A DNA stretch of 64,000 nucleotides from Chersky-806 sp036502405 (GTDB lineage Bacteria > Actinomycetota > Acidimicrobiia > IMCC26256 > JAENVU01): positions 1 to 64,000 of the forward strand of contig DASXYP010000049.1 of assembly GCA_036502405.1 (NCBI GenBank), read 5' to 3'. A program made the translations under genes and the position numbers. The notes under the pieces are model-generated. The model had not been told where the DNA came from. It searched no databases and saw only the letters and a program-made list of their open reading frames with translations. Of this stretch, positions 34,360-42,901 are shown one piece after another. Numbering within the stretch: position 1 is the stretch's first letter; each line of letters begins with the position of its first letter.

Positions 34360-34446
34360 TCAGCCCGCGGAAGAGGCCTCGGGCCGGCCCTCGAGGATCA
34401 CGCTCTTGGTCTCCAGGAAGGGCAGCAGCCCTTCCTTGCCGGCGCA
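34360..34446 (-). pseudogene. 3' remnant of an aldehyde dehydrogenase gene
   Basis: Reading the minus strand, 28 codons plus TGA encode AGKEGLLPFLETKSVILEG and a short tail, which matches the extreme C terminus of NAD(P)-dependent aldehyde dehydrogenases (GxEGLLPFxETKSV type). The frame has no start and runs upstream straight into the stop codon of the FtsX-type permease gene, which is in another frame. The rest of the gene, more than 400 codons, is absent from the window. The stub therefore marks a deletion or insertion breakpoint at about 34447. The orientation agrees with the SDR operon immediately downstream, to which the intact gene probably belonged. Confidence 0.65.
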
Positions 34447-34447
34447 C

Positions 34448-36865
34448 TCAGTCCGTACGGAGCAACGAGGCGGGCTCCTCGCGACCTACCGCTCGGCCGG
34501 GAACGGCCGCGAGCGCGTTGGCCAAGAGCAGGGCCACCGCCGCGATGATCACCAGCGACGCAGCCGGCACCGTGGCGTCGGGCGGGATGCCGAGGGTCGT
34601 CGTGAACGCGACCCACGCGAGCCGGCCGGCAACGATCCCGACCGGGATCCCGATGAGCAGCGCCAGTGCGGTGATCGTGGTCGCCTGCCACGCGACAGTG
34701 CTCGAGACCTGCCGTCGGGTGAAGCCGAGCGTCTTGTAGATCGCGAAGTCATGTCGACGGGACCGGAGCGACGTGATCAGGAGGTAGGAGAGCACGAGGA
34801 AGGCGAGGAACGCGAGGACGACGGCGAGCACGACCGGCGTCGTCTGCACCCGTGCGTAGTTGAGGATGTCGACCGGTCTGGAGGTGGTCGTGACCTGGCA
34901 TTGGTTGTCGAGACCACACAGATCGCTCCGCACGAGGTCATGGGCGATGCGGGCCACCGACGCGTCGTGGCCGGCTCCGGGCGCCACTCGGATGAGGACG
35001 AAGGTGGCGCCGGCGAGACGAGTCGAGCTTCGGCCGGTCTGCGCACCGATCCCCAGACCGGTCGGCGTGAAGCTGCCCTGCCCGAAGAAGGGGAACACGC
35101 TGCTGCCGACGACCCTCATCCGTCGTGGGTGGGAACGGCTGTCTGCTGAGGCCACGGCGATCCGGTCACCGACGTGTGCATGGATCGCGTCGAGCGTCTT
35201 GGAGCCGAGGGCGACCTCATGTGCCGTGCGCGCGGCCCGACCTTCGACACCCGTCGGTGCCAGCAGCTCACCCTGACGTCGGACCAGCTCCACGGACGAC
35301 ACTCGATGGTGGTCGATCTCGAGGTCACCGTGCATGCCGAAGGTCCAGGCCACCGCGCCCGGCTCCCGCCGCAGCCGGCGATCGATGCGTCGGCTCGGGA
35401 TCGGGCTGAACTGCGCGTCGGCGGTGATGTCCCAGGTCTGCCCGTACCGGCGGGGAGTGTGCACGAGGTCGCCGAGGTTGGTCCCGAAGGTCAACGCGCC
35501 GCTGATGGCCGCGACGGCGATGGCGAGGCCCGCAATCGCGCTGCGGAGCGGTACGGAGCGTCGCGCACGTCCCGTGTCCAGGGCCTGGCCGATCCCCATT
35601 GCCGCGCTCGCGGGCAATCCCGCGCGCAGCGCGGAGCCCGCGACGTGCGATCGACGCCCGGTACGGGCGTCTGCGAGCTGACCGGACTCGGTCGGCGTCG
35701 CCCGCCATGCCGGCCATGCCGCGCCGGCGACGGTGAGCGCCACGATGGCGACGAAGCCGCCCCCGAGCACGAGCCAGTCCCAGTCCACGCCGGGATGCGG
35801 CTCGGCGATGCGGGCCGGACCGATCGGCATCCATGAAGACGCACCGACCGACAGCCCGATCGCGACCAGCGCTCCGACCGTCGCCGCGATCCCGACGACC
35901 ATCAGCCGCGCTCGGACGACCTGCCGGCGCGTCATGCCCAGCGCGCGCAGCTTTGCGTTGTCGTCGGCCGACGCCGCGACCTGGCGGCTGACCACCTGGC
36001 CCACGGCGAAGATCGCGGTGACCGCGGCGAGCAGCGCGAACGCGCCGAGCGCCACTGCCTGCGGTCGAATCGCGTGCTGCACCTTGGAGGCCTGCTCGGC
36101 CTCGTCGGCGACGAACAGGCCGCCTCCCGTCTCGGAGAGCCCGCGGGCGATCCGCTGCGCGCGAGCCGAGAAGGCGGCGGTCGACGCCCCCGGTCGCAGA
36201 TCGACCTCGGCGCCGTCGAACGCGTAGAAGCGCGGCCCGAACCGGTGGGAGAACCCGGGCCCGGCGAACAGCGTCGGCGCGGACGCCAGCGCGTTGTCCG
36301 GCACGACGTTGTCGCGGGTCACCCCGATGCCGACGACGAGGAGCGTCACCACCGGATCGTGCGCTCGATCCGGCAGCTCCTCGTCTCGACCGGCGATGAC
36401 CATGTGGAGCCTGCTGCCCGGGTGCAGGTGGAGCTCCCGCGCCGCCGTCAGGTCGGCGACGACCTCGTCGGGCCGGCGAGGTGCGAGCATGCGGCCCGCG
36501 GTGATCTTCGGGCGTTCGACCCGGAACCCGAACGCCCGGTCCGTGCCGGCCTGGATCAAGACCGGTGTCCGAGGCCGGCCGATCAGGGCGCCGCCGTACC
36601 CGATCACCGGCGCGACCAGCGCGACGCCTCGCGTGCGAGCCAAGGCGGGATACAGGTGCGGGAAGCCGGTCGCATTCGGTGACACCAGCACGTCGGCCCC
36701 GTGACCGGCGGCGAGGTACCGGGAGTAGGCCGAGCTCGTGCGCCGCGCGCCGGCGGCTGTCGTGAGGACGACCGCGGCGGCGAGGCCGAGCACGAGCGCG
36801 GCCGCCCCCCACGAGAGCCATCGCTCCCGGAGCTCCGAGCGCGCGCACATCCAGGTCGTGCCCAC
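34448..36865 (-). CDS. ABC transporter permease, FtsX/MacB-type (orphan)
   Basis: This 805-residue membrane protein has a first helix at residues 18-38 (ALVLGLAAAVVLTTAAGARR) and a large extracytoplasmic domain. A three-helix FtsX domain (near 270-395), a fifth helix near 455 and a second outer domain follow, and it ends with a second FtsX domain (LAFLAFLVLSYLLITSL onward). That is the 10-helix duplicated layout of LolE/antibiotic-type permeases. No ABC ATPase gene is adjacent, so the energising partner must be encoded elsewhere. The GTG at 36865 places the start just before ARSELRERW, as in homologues; a GTG at 36901 would add 12 residues. Its stop abuts the aldehyde dehydrogenase stub. Confidence 0.85.
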   Translation of the reverse strand: MGTTWMCARSELRERWLSWGAAALVLGLAAAVVLTTAAGARRTSSAYSRYLAAGHGADVLVSPNATGFPHLYPALARTRGVALVAPVIGYGGALIGRPRTPVLIQAGTDRAFGFRVERPKITAGRMLAPRRPDEVVADLTAARELHLHPGSRLHMVIAGRDEELPDRAHDPVVTLLVVGIGVTRDNVVPDNALASAPTLFAGPGFSHRFGPRFYAFDGAEVDLRPGASTAAFSARAQRIARGLSETGGGLFVADEAEQASKVQHAIRPQAVALGAFALLAAVTAIFAVGQVVSRQVAASADDNAKLRALGMTRRQVVRARLMVVGIAATVGALVAIGLSVGASSWMPIGPARIAEPHPGVDWDWLVLGGGFVAIVALTVAGAAWPAWRATPTESGQLADARTGRRSHVAGSALRAGLPASAAMGIGQALDTGRARRSVPLRSAIAGLAIAVAAISGALTFGTNLGDLVHTPRRYGQTWDITADAQFSPIPSRRIDRRLRREPGAVAWTFGMHGDLEIDHHRVSSVELVRRQGELLAPTGVEGRAARTAHEVALGSKTLDAIHAHVGDRIAVASADSRSHPRRMRVVGSSVFPFFGQGSFTPTGLGIGAQTGRSSTRLAGATFVLIRVAPGAGHDASVARIAHDLVRSDLCGLDNQCQVTTTSRPVDILNYARVQTTPVVLAVVLAFLAFLVLSYLLITSLRSRRHDFAIYKTLGFTRRQVSSTVAWQATTITALALLIGIPVGIVAGRLAWVAFTTTLGIPPDATVPAASLVIIAAVALLLANALAAVPGRAVGREEPASLLRTD

Positions 36866-36899
36866 AGCAACACTCTGATCAGTGACGTCCGGGACCGCC

Positions 36900-36917
36900 A
36901 CCGGGCTATCACCCGGT
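36900..36917. repeat. Short inverted repeat upstream of the FtsX-type permease
   Basis: ACCGGG (36900-36905) and CCCGGT (36912-36917) flank a 6-base loop, about 35 bases before the preferred start at 36865. It could be an operator or an RNA hairpin. Apart from this nothing is seen in 36866-37008. Confidence 0.35.
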
Positions 36918-37008
36918 CGGAGGGAGGGTCAGCCCCCTTCCGGTACCCCGTGGGAGCGCAGGGCAACTTGCCCCGGCGCCCCGGGAGAGTACGTCGTCAG
37001 GCGTCGAC

Positions 37009-37290
37009 TCAGTGTCCGGGCGCGCGGCTCCGCGGAGGTGCGGCGTATCGACGCGATGCCCGGGCAGCGGCGACGCGCGTGGCACTGGCGTTCACACGCT
37101 CGAGCGCACTCGTCAGGTCGTCGGAGGAACGCAGCACGCGGACGGCACTCGTACGCGAGTCGAACGACATGGGTTGGTACAGGCTCGCTTCGGCCCGAAG
37201 GCGCTGGTCGGGCCGACGACGCCATCGCCGCACCGACATGACGCCGAGCGGCACCGTGGCGAAGAGCAGGAGACTGGCAAGCAGGGTCAT
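37009..37290 (-). CDS. Small hypothetical membrane protein
   Basis: The 93-residue protein has one N-terminal membrane helix (TLLASLLLFATVPLGVMSV), then a strongly basic, arginine-rich cytoplasmic tail with RRWRRRPDQRLRAE and an alanine/arginine-rich end. An AAAGGACAGG ribosome site lies just before ATG 37290, which supports genuine translation. No family is recognised. It sits between the LuxR-type regulator (14 bases upstream) and the FtsX-type permease on the same strand, so it may be a small membrane partner of the permease or part of its regulatory operon; that is inference. Confidence 0.5.
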   Translation of the reverse strand: MTLLASLLLFATVPLGVMSVRRWRRRPDQRLRAEASLYQPMSFDSRTSAVRVLRSSDDLTSALERVNASATRVAAARASRRYAAPPRSRAPGH

Positions 37291-37304
37291 GACCTGTCCT
37301 TTCG

Positions 37305-40085
37305 TCAGACTCCGACGCCGCTGAGCGGCCGCGATTCAGGACCCGCGACCAGCGAAGACACGAGCTGGGCACGGGAGGTGATGGCGAGCTTCACGAACAC
37401 CTTGTGCAGGTGGTATTCGACGGTCCGGGCACTGATGAACAACCTCGCCGCGATCTGCGGGTTCGAGCTCCCGTCCCGTGCGAGCCGTGCGATCTCCGCT
37501 TCCTGAGGCGTGAGCTCGCGAGTGGTCTCGACCGAGCGCTTGCGCGTGCGCTCGCCGGTGGCGAGCAGCTCTCGCTGCGCTCGCGCGGTGAACGCCCGGG
37601 CATCCATGGCCGAGAACAGATCGCGGGCGATGCGCAGCTGCTCGCGTGCATCGACTCGGCGGCGCTCACGGCGGAGCCATTCCCCGTACACGAGGTGGGC
37701 CCGGGCGCGATGGGCCGAGGCCCGACAGTCCCCGAGCCGTTCGATGGCGTCCCTGTACAGCGATTCGGCGGAGCTGCCCGCCGTGAGCAGCGCGAGTGAC
37801 CGGGACCGGATGCCCAGCGCCAGCTCGGTGCCACAGGCCCGTGTCCGCTCGTCCAGGCGCTCGGCGGTCGAGCCCGCGAGCTCCGATCGCCCACACCGAG
37901 CCGCCGCCTCGACGAGCTCGGGGAGGACCCAGCTCGAGAAGAGCTCTTCGCGTTCGCACGCGGGCTGCAACGCGTCGATCGCATCGTGGTACCGGCCGAG
38001 ACCGTTGTAGAGCACCGCAGCCGCATACTTCGTGTGCGCGATCTGTCGCCCGTCGCTCCGCTCCACCGCGTCGAGCCGCTGCGCTTCGATGAGCTCGGCC
38101 GCTTCGGCTTCGGAGCCACGCCACGCGGCGAGCACCAACGCACCGAAACCGACGTGACCCTGACCGATCATCTCCGCGATCGCCTGCGCGTCTTCGACGA
38201 GACGGGCCGCAGGACGGAGCTCGCCCGCGTGCACCTGGACCGCGGCGAGGTAGTCGAGCGCGCTCGGCAGCTCCGCCAGGGCCCCCGTCTCGCGAGTGCG
38301 GCGGATCCAGCGGCTGGCGAGGTCGAGCGTCGCGTCGGAGTCCCAGGTCTCCGCCGCCGTGCGGCACGCAAGCCCCAGCCAACGCGTGTCGCTCTGGCGC
38401 CGCGACGCCTGCACCGCGTGCTGCAGGATCGGCGCAGCCGCCGTATAGCCGTCCGTGAAGAGGATCGCCAAGCCATCGAGCAGCAGGTCGGCGGCGCGCA
38501 AGATCTTCGCCGGAGCGGCGGCCCGCGCGGCGCGTGCCGCGTCCGCCAGGTTGCCCGGAGCGTCATGGCAACCGGTGGTCAACGCCGTGTCGAGCGCCTG
38601 GAGGTACGTGTCGCGCGCGTCCTGGACATCGAAGCGCTCGAGCGTCTGCGCCGACTCGAGCAATGATGCCGACACGTCGTCGCCGCGCCGCAACGCGGCG
38701 CTGAGGTTCGCGCGCAGCCGTTCGACCTGGGCGTGCTGGTACTCATCGAGGTCGCCGTCGGCCGCGAGGCTCAGCAGCTGCGCGGCTGCCTCCAACGCGC
38801 CCGCTTCGAACTTGGCGTTGGCTGCCGCGAGCGCACGCTCCGCCCGCCGCTCGGCGTCGGGCGTGAGGACGGCAGATCGTTCGAGGAACGCGGACGCCGC
38901 GGCCAGACCGCCCCGCATTCGCGCGTGCCCGACGGAACGTTCGAGGGCCCCCGCGATCTCCTCGTCGGCTCCGAGCGTCGCATGGCTCGCGTGCCACGAG
39001 CAGCGATCCGGGGCCAGGTCCGCTCCACTCATGTCCGCCAATGCCTGGTGCACGAGGCGGCGTTCGCCGGAGGAGGCGTGGTGATACGCGACCGAGCGCA
39101 TCGTCGGGTCGCGGAACGTGACCCGGACGCCGAGCTCCAGCAAGCCGAGGGACACCGCTTCGTCGACGGTCGCCGGCTGGATGCCCAGCGCCGCCATCAC
39201 CCGCCAGAACAGCGCGAGGTCACCTTCGGGCTCCGACGCCGCGACGACTAGGAGGCGCTCGGTGTCCGGCGCAAGTCGTTCGAGCTGCTCGTACAGGGCA
39301 TCGATCGACGGGTCGGTCCTCGAGACCGGGCGCGGAAGACCGAAGCCGCCGGCGCGATGCTCCGGAGACAGGCCGTCAGCAAACGCATAGAGCGCGCCGA
39401 GGTTCCCTCGGGACTCGGCCACGATGCGGTCGCGCACCCGAGCGTGGAGGGGGCCCGGGAAGATCGAGCCGACCAGGGCGTGCGCCTCCGCGTACGAGAG
39501 GCCGGGGATGCTCAGCTCGGGCAGACCTTGGAGCCCCCTGACCGGCGTTCGCGTCGAGAACACCAGTGAGACGCCTTCGGATGGGAGCCGACGGCCGACG
39601 AACGCCAGCACGGCCATCGACGCGGGATCGAGCCAATGCGCATCGTCGATGACGCAGATCAGCGGGCGGCTCGCACTCGCTTCGGCCAGCAGGCCGATGA
39701 CGGCCAACCCGACGAAGAGTCGATTGACGCTGCCGGGTCCGACCCCGAGCGCGGCGACGAGCGCGTCGCGGCGCGGCCCGGGCAACCGGTCGATCTGATC
39801 CAACATGGGTGCGCACAGCCGCTGCAACGCGGCGTACTCGAGGTCGCATTCGGACTCCTCGCCGCGGATCCTGACGATCCGAAGGTCCGGGGTGGATCCG
39901 ACCGCGTCCTCGATCAAGGTCGTCTTCCCGGCTCCCGCCTCCCCCAGCACGACCAGGGCCTGACCCTGGCCGCCGCGCGCCCGTCGAACGAGGAGCTCCA
40001 GCGCCTCGCGCTCCTTGGAGAAGGTCGAACCCGCGCCGGTGGTCTTCGCCTCCTCGGGCGAGAGCTCGTACGACGTCGACACCAT
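37305..40085 (-). CDS. LuxR family regulator with AAA/TPR domains (LAL type)
   Basis: The 926-residue protein has an N-terminal ATPase domain with Walker A VVLGEAGAGKTTLIED (near residue 47) and Walker B-like LICVIDDAHWLDP. A long alpha-helical TPR-like middle (about 300-830) and a C-terminal LuxR helix-turn-helix (LTPQEAEIARLARDGSSN through TVEYHLHKVFVKL) follow. LAL/MalT-type regulators are ATP-dependent activators that sense a ligand or partner protein through the middle region. The ATG at 40085 has GGAGG 9 nt upstream; the upstream open frame is not needed. It is divergent from a receiver-only protein and likely drives the neighbouring small membrane protein and permease, as inference. 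Confidence 0.92.
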   Translation of the reverse strand: MVSTSYELSPEEAKTTGAGSTFSKEREALELLVRRARGGQGQALVVLGEAGAGKTTLIEDAVGSTPDLRIVRIRGEESECDLEYAALQRLCAPMLDQIDRLPGPRRDALVAALGVGPGSVNRLFVGLAVIGLLAEASASRPLICVIDDAHWLDPASMAVLAFVGRRLPSEGVSLVFSTRTPVRGLQGLPELSIPGLSYAEAHALVGSIFPGPLHARVRDRIVAESRGNLGALYAFADGLSPEHRAGGFGLPRPVSRTDPSIDALYEQLERLAPDTERLLVVAASEPEGDLALFWRVMAALGIQPATVDEAVSLGLLELGVRVTFRDPTMRSVAYHHASSGERRLVHQALADMSGADLAPDRCSWHASHATLGADEEIAGALERSVGHARMRGGLAAASAFLERSAVLTPDAERRAERALAAANAKFEAGALEAAAQLLSLAADGDLDEYQHAQVERLRANLSAALRRGDDVSASLLESAQTLERFDVQDARDTYLQALDTALTTGCHDAPGNLADAARAARAAAPAKILRAADLLLDGLAILFTDGYTAAAPILQHAVQASRRQSDTRWLGLACRTAAETWDSDATLDLASRWIRRTRETGALAELPSALDYLAAVQVHAGELRPAARLVEDAQAIAEMIGQGHVGFGALVLAAWRGSEAEAAELIEAQRLDAVERSDGRQIAHTKYAAAVLYNGLGRYHDAIDALQPACEREELFSSWVLPELVEAAARCGRSELAGSTAERLDERTRACGTELALGIRSRSLALLTAGSSAESLYRDAIERLGDCRASAHRARAHLVYGEWLRRERRRVDAREQLRIARDLFSAMDARAFTARAQRELLATGERTRKRSVETTRELTPQEAEIARLARDGSSNPQIAARLFISARTVEYHLHKVFVKLAITSRAQLVSSLVAGPESRPLSGVGV

Positions 40086-40239
40086 TGGGGCTCGCCTCCA
40101 GCTGACCCGCCTGCGGGTCCACGACGAACATCGCGCCGGATGGGCCGCACGTCTCTGAGGGCCGCCCCAGTCTTCGGTTTCCGGCCAGCGGCACGGCGGC
40201 CTTCTGGCTGGCTTCAATGTGCCGGGCACCCCCGGTCGG

Positions 40240-40245
40240 GATACT
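40240..40245 (+). promoter_or_regulatory. Predicted -10 box of the lone receiver gene (leaderless)
   Basis: GATACT lies 6 nt before the GTG at 40252. It supports that GTG rather than the GTG at 40219, which would put the promoter inside the gene. The remaining 40086-40239 is non-coding, divergent with the LuxR gene, and shows no clear operator. Confidence 0.4.
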
Positions 40246-40251
40246 GGTTCG

Positions 40252-40644
40252 GTGGATGCCGGGACCGGATTGCGCGTTCTCATCGTCGACGACAACCACG
40301 ACTTCCTCGCGGCGGCCAGTCAGGTGCTCGAGCAGGACGGCCTCGTCGTCGTCGGAACGGCGTCGAACGGTCGCCAGGCGCTCCGGGCGGCGGCCGAGCT
40401 GGAGCCGGACGCCATACTCGTGGACGTCGACCTCGGTGAGGAGAGCGGCATCGATCTGGTGCACCAGCTCGCGGCCGCCGACGGGACCTCGACCGTGCTC
40501 ATCTCGGTCTATGCCGAATCAGAGCTCTCCGAGCTCCTCGCAGCGAGCCCGGCGGTCGGATTCGTGCCCAAGGCCGAGCTGTCGGGACCCCGGGTCTCGA
40601 ACCTGCTCGGGCGGGCCCGCGACGACGGGGCGCCCGACCGCTAG
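40252..40644 (+). CDS. Stand-alone response regulator receiver domain
   Basis: The 130-residue protein consists of one CheY-like receiver: LRVLIVDDNHDFL supplies the acidic pair, ILVDVDLGEESGIDL the phospho-acceptor Asp, LISVYAES the Thr/Ser position and GFVPKAEL the conserved Lys. There is no output domain, so it may act as a phosphate sink, an adaptor or a partner-binding switch. The GTG at 40252 follows a GATACT box by 6 nt. It is divergent from the LAL-type regulator and converges with the NarL-type regulator, sharing a CTAG with its stop codon (40641-40644). No kinase gene is next to it. Confidence 0.85.
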   Translation: MDAGTGLRVLIVDDNHDFLAAASQVLEQDGLVVVGTASNGRQALRAAAELEPDAILVDVDLGEESGIDLVHQLAAADGTSTVLISVYAESELSELLAASPAVGFVPKAELSGPRVSNLLGRARDDGAPDR

Positions 40645-41285
40645 CGCGCTTCGAGGAAGGCAATCACCGCGAGCACGCGCCGATGGTCGTCCGGCGACTC
40701 CGGGAGATCCAGCTTCGTGAGGATGCTGTTCATGTGCTTCTCCACGGTCCCCTCGGTGACGGAGAGCCGGCGACCGATGCCGGCGTTCGAACACCCTTCC
40801 GCCATCAGCGCGAGCACCTCCCGCTCGCGAGGGGTGAGTGCGCCGAGCGGGTCGCTCCGTCGCCGTGCGTTCACCAGCTCCTGCACCAGGCTCGGATCGA
40901 CGACGGAGCCGCCCCGGCCGATGCGCTCGAGCGATTCGATGAACTCGGCCACGTCGGTGACCCGGCTCTTGAGCAGGTATCCGGTGCGGTCGCCGCCGGC
41001 GAGCAGCTCCATCGCCTCGTCGACCTCGACGTGGGCCGAGAGCACCAGGATCCCGATCGAGGGGAATTCCTCGCGGATCACGCGCGCGGCGTCCAAGCCC
41101 TCGGTCGAGTGCGTGGGTGGCATGCGGATGTCGACGATCACGAGCTCCGGCTCGTCGGCGCGAACCAGCTCCAACAGCTCCGTTCCGTCTCCGGCTTGTC
41201 CGACGACGTCGAACCCGGACCGCTCGAGCAGGCTCGCCAGCCCCTCGCGCAGCAGGACGTCGTCGTCGGCCACCGCTACCCGCAC
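40641..41285 (-). CDS. NarL/FixJ family response regulator
   Basis: This 214-residue two-domain regulator has a receiver with VAVADDDVLLREGL (acidic pair), VIVDIRMPPTH (phospho-acceptor Asp, with the usual DIRMPP), LVLSAH and GYLLKSRV (Lys). It is followed by a LuxR-type helix-turn-helix, LTPREREVLALMAEGCSN and TVEKHMNSILTKL. Phosphorylation by a HisKA_3-type kinase should drive dimerisation and promoter binding. The GTG at 41285 has GAGGGGAGCAGG upstream, and the protein starts directly with the first receiver strand. No intact partner kinase is adjacent; a decayed kinase of the right class lies at 44797-45190 on the same strand. Confidence 0.93.
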   Translation of the reverse strand: MRVAVADDDVLLREGLASLLERSGFDVVGQAGDGTELLELVRADEPELVIVDIRMPPTHSTEGLDAARVIREEFPSIGILVLSAHVEVDEAMELLAGGDRTGYLLKSRVTDVAEFIESLERIGRGGSVVDPSLVQELVNARRRSDPLGALTPREREVLALMAEGCSNAGIGRRLSVTEGTVEKHMNSILTKLDLPESPDDHRRVLAVIAFLEAR

Positions 41286-41473
41286 CCCTGCTCCCCTCTC
41301 CCCTCGGTACGACGGTACGAAGGCCGTGGCCACCGGTCAACCGAACGTGACCCGCCGCGCCCGCGCAGGAACGACCCGGGGCCGCGGCCGGGGACCCACG
41401 GATGCGACGGCCCGGCCCGGAGGGTGACGCTTCGGACCGATGCGCCGACGCTCGGTCAGCCTCGGGAGGTGCA

Positions 41474-42448
41474 ATGGACAAGGTCATGCTCGGTCGGAGC
41501 GGCCTGAAGGTGTCGCCGATCTGCTTCGGAACGTGGGAGCTGGGCGGCGAGTGGGGCGTGTACGACGACAAGGCCGCGACCGCGGCGATCCAGCGCGCGC
41601 GTGAGCTCGACGTCAACTTCTTCGACACCGCGCAGGGCTACGGCTTCGGTGAGTCCGAGCAGGTGCTGGGTCGCGCGTTGGCTGCCGAGACGCACACCAA
41701 TCGCGAGGAGGTCGTGATCGCGACCAAAGGCGGGTTGCGACAGCGCGACGGTCACCTCGTGCGCGACTCGAGCCGCGACTGGCTGCGCGCGGGCGTCGAT
41801 GCCAGCCTGGAAGCGCTGAACGTCGACTTCATCGATCTCTACCAGGTGCACTGGCCGGACCCGACGACATCCTTCGACGAGACGGGCGAGGCGCTGGCCG
41901 AGCTCGTGGAGAGCGGGAAGGTCCGGCACGTGGGAGTGTCCAACTTCGACCCGCAGCAGATGGCGGCCCTCGCCGAGCACTGCCCGGTCGAGACGCTCCA
42001 GCCGCCGTACGACATGTTCCGGCGCCGCGTCGAGAGCACGCAGCTCCCGTACTGCGCGGCGAACGACATCGGGGTTCTCGTGTACGGCCCGCTCGCGCAC
42101 GGCCTCCTGACCGGTGGGATGCGGCATTCCACCGTGTTCTCCGCGGATGACTGGCGGAGTCACAGCCCCGACTTCCTCGGGCAGACCTTCGATCAGAACC
42201 TTGCGGTCGTGCGTCGCTTGCAGGCGCTCGCCACGGATCGCGACGTGTCCCTTCCCGCGATGGCGGTGGCGTGGACGCTGGCGAACCCCGCCGTGGACGC
42301 GGCGATCGTCGGCACCCGGAACCCCGATCATCTGCAGGACATCGTGGGGGCCGTCGACGTGGCGCTGACCGCAGCCGACCTCGAGGCGATCGACGCGATC
42401 CTCGCCGACTCCACCCCCATGCACGGGCCGGCGCCCGAGGGCATGTGA
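41474..42448 (+). CDS. Aldo/keto reductase
   Basis: The 324-residue TIM-barrel oxidoreductase has FFDTAQGYGFGESEQVLG (catalytic Asp/Tyr region), VVIATKGG with the conserved Lys, a DFIDLYQVHWPDP segment with the active-site His, GKVRHVGVSN, and a C-terminal NADP-binding VGTRNPDHLQD. It reduces aldehydes, ketones or quinones with NADPH. The ATG at 41474 has GGGAGGT 5 nt upstream. It is the first gene of a four-gene plus-strand cassette ending at 44800, with a hibernation-factor-like protein 30 bases downstream. Combination with the HIBADH-like gene suggests a carbonyl-detoxification or stress unit, as inference. Upstream, 41286-41473 is non-coding and shows no clear promoter motif. Confidence 0.93.
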   Translation: MDKVMLGRSGLKVSPICFGTWELGGEWGVYDDKAATAAIQRARELDVNFFDTAQGYGFGESEQVLGRALAAETHTNREEVVIATKGGLRQRDGHLVRDSSRDWLRAGVDASLEALNVDFIDLYQVHWPDPTTSFDETGEALAELVESGKVRHVGVSNFDPQQMAALAEHCPVETLQPPYDMFRRRVESTQLPYCAANDIGVLVYGPLAHGLLTGGMRHSTVFSADDWRSHSPDFLGQTFDQNLAVVRRLQALATDRDVSLPAMAVAWTLANPAVDAAIVGTRNPDHLQDIVGAVDVALTAADLEAIDAILADSTPMHGPAPEGM

Positions 42449-42478
42449 CCCGGACCAACGAACGAAAGGAAAGAGACG

Positions 42479-42901
42479 ATGACCGACACGCGCCCCGCAA
42501 CGATTCGGAACGCAGGGACCCCGGCCCTGAGCATGACGCGGCCCATCGACCCGAGAACCCGCATCACGGCGTCCGTGGCGGGATCGGTCGCTGAGCTCGA
42601 CCGGGTCTACGTCCTCGACGAGCTCGGCAAGCTCTTCGCGAGCTCGACCCGGGAGGTCTGCCGGGCTCACGCGCGCCTGTTCGCGGACCCCGACACCCAC
42701 GCGCGGCCGGTAGCGATCGCGGTCTGCGTGATCGCGACCGGCGACAAGAAGATCGTGATCGCCGGTGCGCTCGGCGACACGGTCGGTCGAGCAGTTGACG
42801 ACCTGATGGTGCGGCTCCGACCCGGATTCCGCGGGCCCGGCGGGCCGGCGCCGATGAGCACCCACACCCCAGCAAGGAGGAGCAATGCCGACCACGGCTG
42901 A
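42479..42901 (+). CDS. Ribosome hibernation factor-like (HPF/RaiA-type) small protein
   Basis: The 140-residue protein is not assigned by a strict motif, but residues 30-118 follow the order of HPF/RaiA-like domains of actinobacteria. KLFASSTREVCRAHARLFAD (conserved Ala-Arg-x-Leu strand) is followed by HARPVAIAVCVIATGDKKIV (RPV, then a strand pair) and GRAVDDLMVRLRPGF, resembling the EAIDLLxxRLR end. Such proteins bind the ribosomal small subunit and silence translation under stress. A glycine/proline-rich tail follows. AAAGGAAAGAG upstream gives a strong ribosome site for ATG 42479. It overlaps the next gene by 17 bases, so it is part of the stress-like cassette. Confidence in the family is moderate; a search against HPF/S30AE profiles would decide. 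Confidence 0.55.
   Translation: MTDTRPATIRNAGTPALSMTRPIDPRTRITASVAGSVAELDRVYVLDELGKLFASSTREVCRAHARLFADPDTHARPVAIAVCVIATGDKKIVIAGALGDTVGRAVDDLMVRLRPGFRGPGGPAPMSTHTPARRSNADHG

Noticed and set aside
36900..36917. The ACCGGG/CCCGGT hairpin as the permease operator
   Set aside because: It is short, the permease start is uncertain and no paired site was found, so only the repeat itself is listed.
42885..42901. The 17-base overlap as a frameshift joining two genes
   Set aside because: Each gene has its own strong ribosome site and complete domains, so two separate products are expected.
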